A DNA stretch of 5,280 nt from RGIG1959 sp045637645 (GTDB taxonomy: Bacteria; Bacillota; Clostridia; Oscillospirales; Acutalibacteraceae). Of this stretch, positions 4,797 through 5,280 are shown in pieces. The translations under genes were made by a program, and so were the position numbers. The notes below the pieces were generated by a model. It saw only the letters and a program-made list of their open reading frames with translations. It made no database searches and was not told the origin of the DNA. The DNA lies in contig JAZTZV010000076.1 of assembly GCA_045637645.1 (NCBI GenBank), positions 1 to 5,280 on the forward strand, read 5' to 3'. Within the stretch, counting starts at the first letter, position 1, and the number at the start of each line of letters is the position of its first letter.

Positions 4797-4830
4797 CCGC
4801 ACCCGCTTTTGAATAAGCGGTCGATTGCGG
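4797..4830 (+). promoter_or_regulatory. Two-tier hairpin before rplA
   Basis: An outer stem CCGCA (4797-4801) / TGCGG (4826-4830) encloses an inner stem CCGCTT (4803-4808) / AAGCGG (4815-4820) with loop TTGAAT. It follows the L1-site-like fold by three bases and leaves the rplA ribosome binding site (GGGAGG, 4839-4844) open. There is no T run, so it is not a terminator. Its role is unknown; it may shape access to the rplA start. Confidence 0.45.
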
Positions 4831-4851
4831 ACTCAACAGGGAGGAAACACA

Positions 4852-5280
4852 ATGAAACATGGTAAGAAATATGTCGACAGCGCAAAGCTTGTCGATTCGC
4901 AAAACCTTTATGATGTCTCGGAAGCTCTCGACCTCGCGGTGAAAACCGGCAAGGCGAAGTTCGACGAGACCGTCGAAGTGCACGTCAAACTGGGTGTTGA
5001 CGGCCGTCACGCTGACCAACAAGTCCGCGGCGCGATCGTTCTCCCCAACGGTACCGGTAAAGAAGTCCGCGTCCTCGTGTTCGCGAAGGGCGACAAGGCG
5101 ACTGCCGCGACCGAAGCCGGCGCCGAGTTTGTCGGTGACGACGACATGATCGCCAAGATCAACGGCGGTTGGTTGGATTTTGACGTGGTTATCGCCAGCC
5201 CCGACATGATGGGCGTTGTCGGTCGTCTCGGTAAGGTCCTCGGCCCCCGTGGCTTGATGCCCACCCCGAAGGCGGGTACC
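4852..5280 (+). CDS. rplA: 50S ribosomal protein L1, 5' part
   Basis: 143 codons are visible of a protein usually near 230 residues; the gene continues past the right edge. L1 forms the mobile L1 stalk of the large subunit, helps release the deacylated tRNA from the E site, and in bacteria represses its own operon by binding mRNA. The visible part opens MKHGKKYVDSAKLVD and includes the first half of domain I (ETVEVHVKLGVDGRHADQQVRG, where 20 residues or so form the conserved strand-turn). Domain II follows, up to the signature GRLGKVLGPRGLMPTPKAGT at the edge. GGGAGG (4839-4844) stands seven bases before the ATG. Codons ending in G or C dominate, unlike the gene at the left edge. Confidence 0.97.
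   Translation, partial: MKHGKKYVDSAKLVDSQNLYDVSEALDLAVKTGKAKFDETVEVHVKLGVDGRHADQQVRGAIVLPNGTGKEVRVLVFAKGDKATAATEAGAEFVGDDDMIAKINGGWLDFDVVIASPDMMGVVGRLGKVLGPRGLMPTPKAGT

Overview
The window looks like a chromosomal segment of a Gram-positive, Clostridia-type bacterium. The evidence is a YerC/YecD-type TrpR-like regulator, AGGAGG-like ribosome binding sites, CCA-encoding tRNA genes, and the order rpmG-secE-nusG-rplK-rplA. The gut Oscillospirales/Ruminococcaceae are a reasonable guess, but the sequence alone cannot fix the genus. Most of the window is housekeeping DNA.

Left edge (1-403): the start of an AT-rich gene for a four-helix bundle (S23/IVP-like) protein is cut by the window edge. Beside it, in the spacer before the tRNA genes, are a terminator hairpin and an unusual pair of inverted arrays of a 7-bp repeat. 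Base and codon use here differ from the rest, so this may be a small acquired islet next to the tRNA cluster.

tRNA cluster (404-838, minus strand): the transcription order is Val(UAC), Asp(GUC), Phe(GAA), Gly(GCC), Cys(GCA). It has a strong sigma-70/sigma-A type promoter (869-897) and a terminator after Cys. A second terminator-like hairpin lies between Gly and Cys.

Minus-strand operon (917-2892): a YerC/YecD TrpR-like regulator overlaps a SAM-dependent methyltransferase by ATGA, and hslO (Hsp33 redox chaperone) follows after 27 bases. The promoter lies in the divergent spacer. Its -10 box sits inside a perfect palindrome flanked by a repeated hexamer, a candidate operator.

Plus-strand operon (3019 to the right edge): a near-consensus promoter drives rpmG (L33), secE, nusG, rplK (L11) and rplA (L1, cut by the edge). 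These make a ribosomal protein, a translocon subunit, a transcription elongation factor and the proteins of two ribosomal stalks. Two RNA folds, one before rplK and one between rplK and rplA, resemble the L1-binding site of 23S rRNA and are the best-supported regulatory observation here. No evidence for a wholly new multi-gene system was found.
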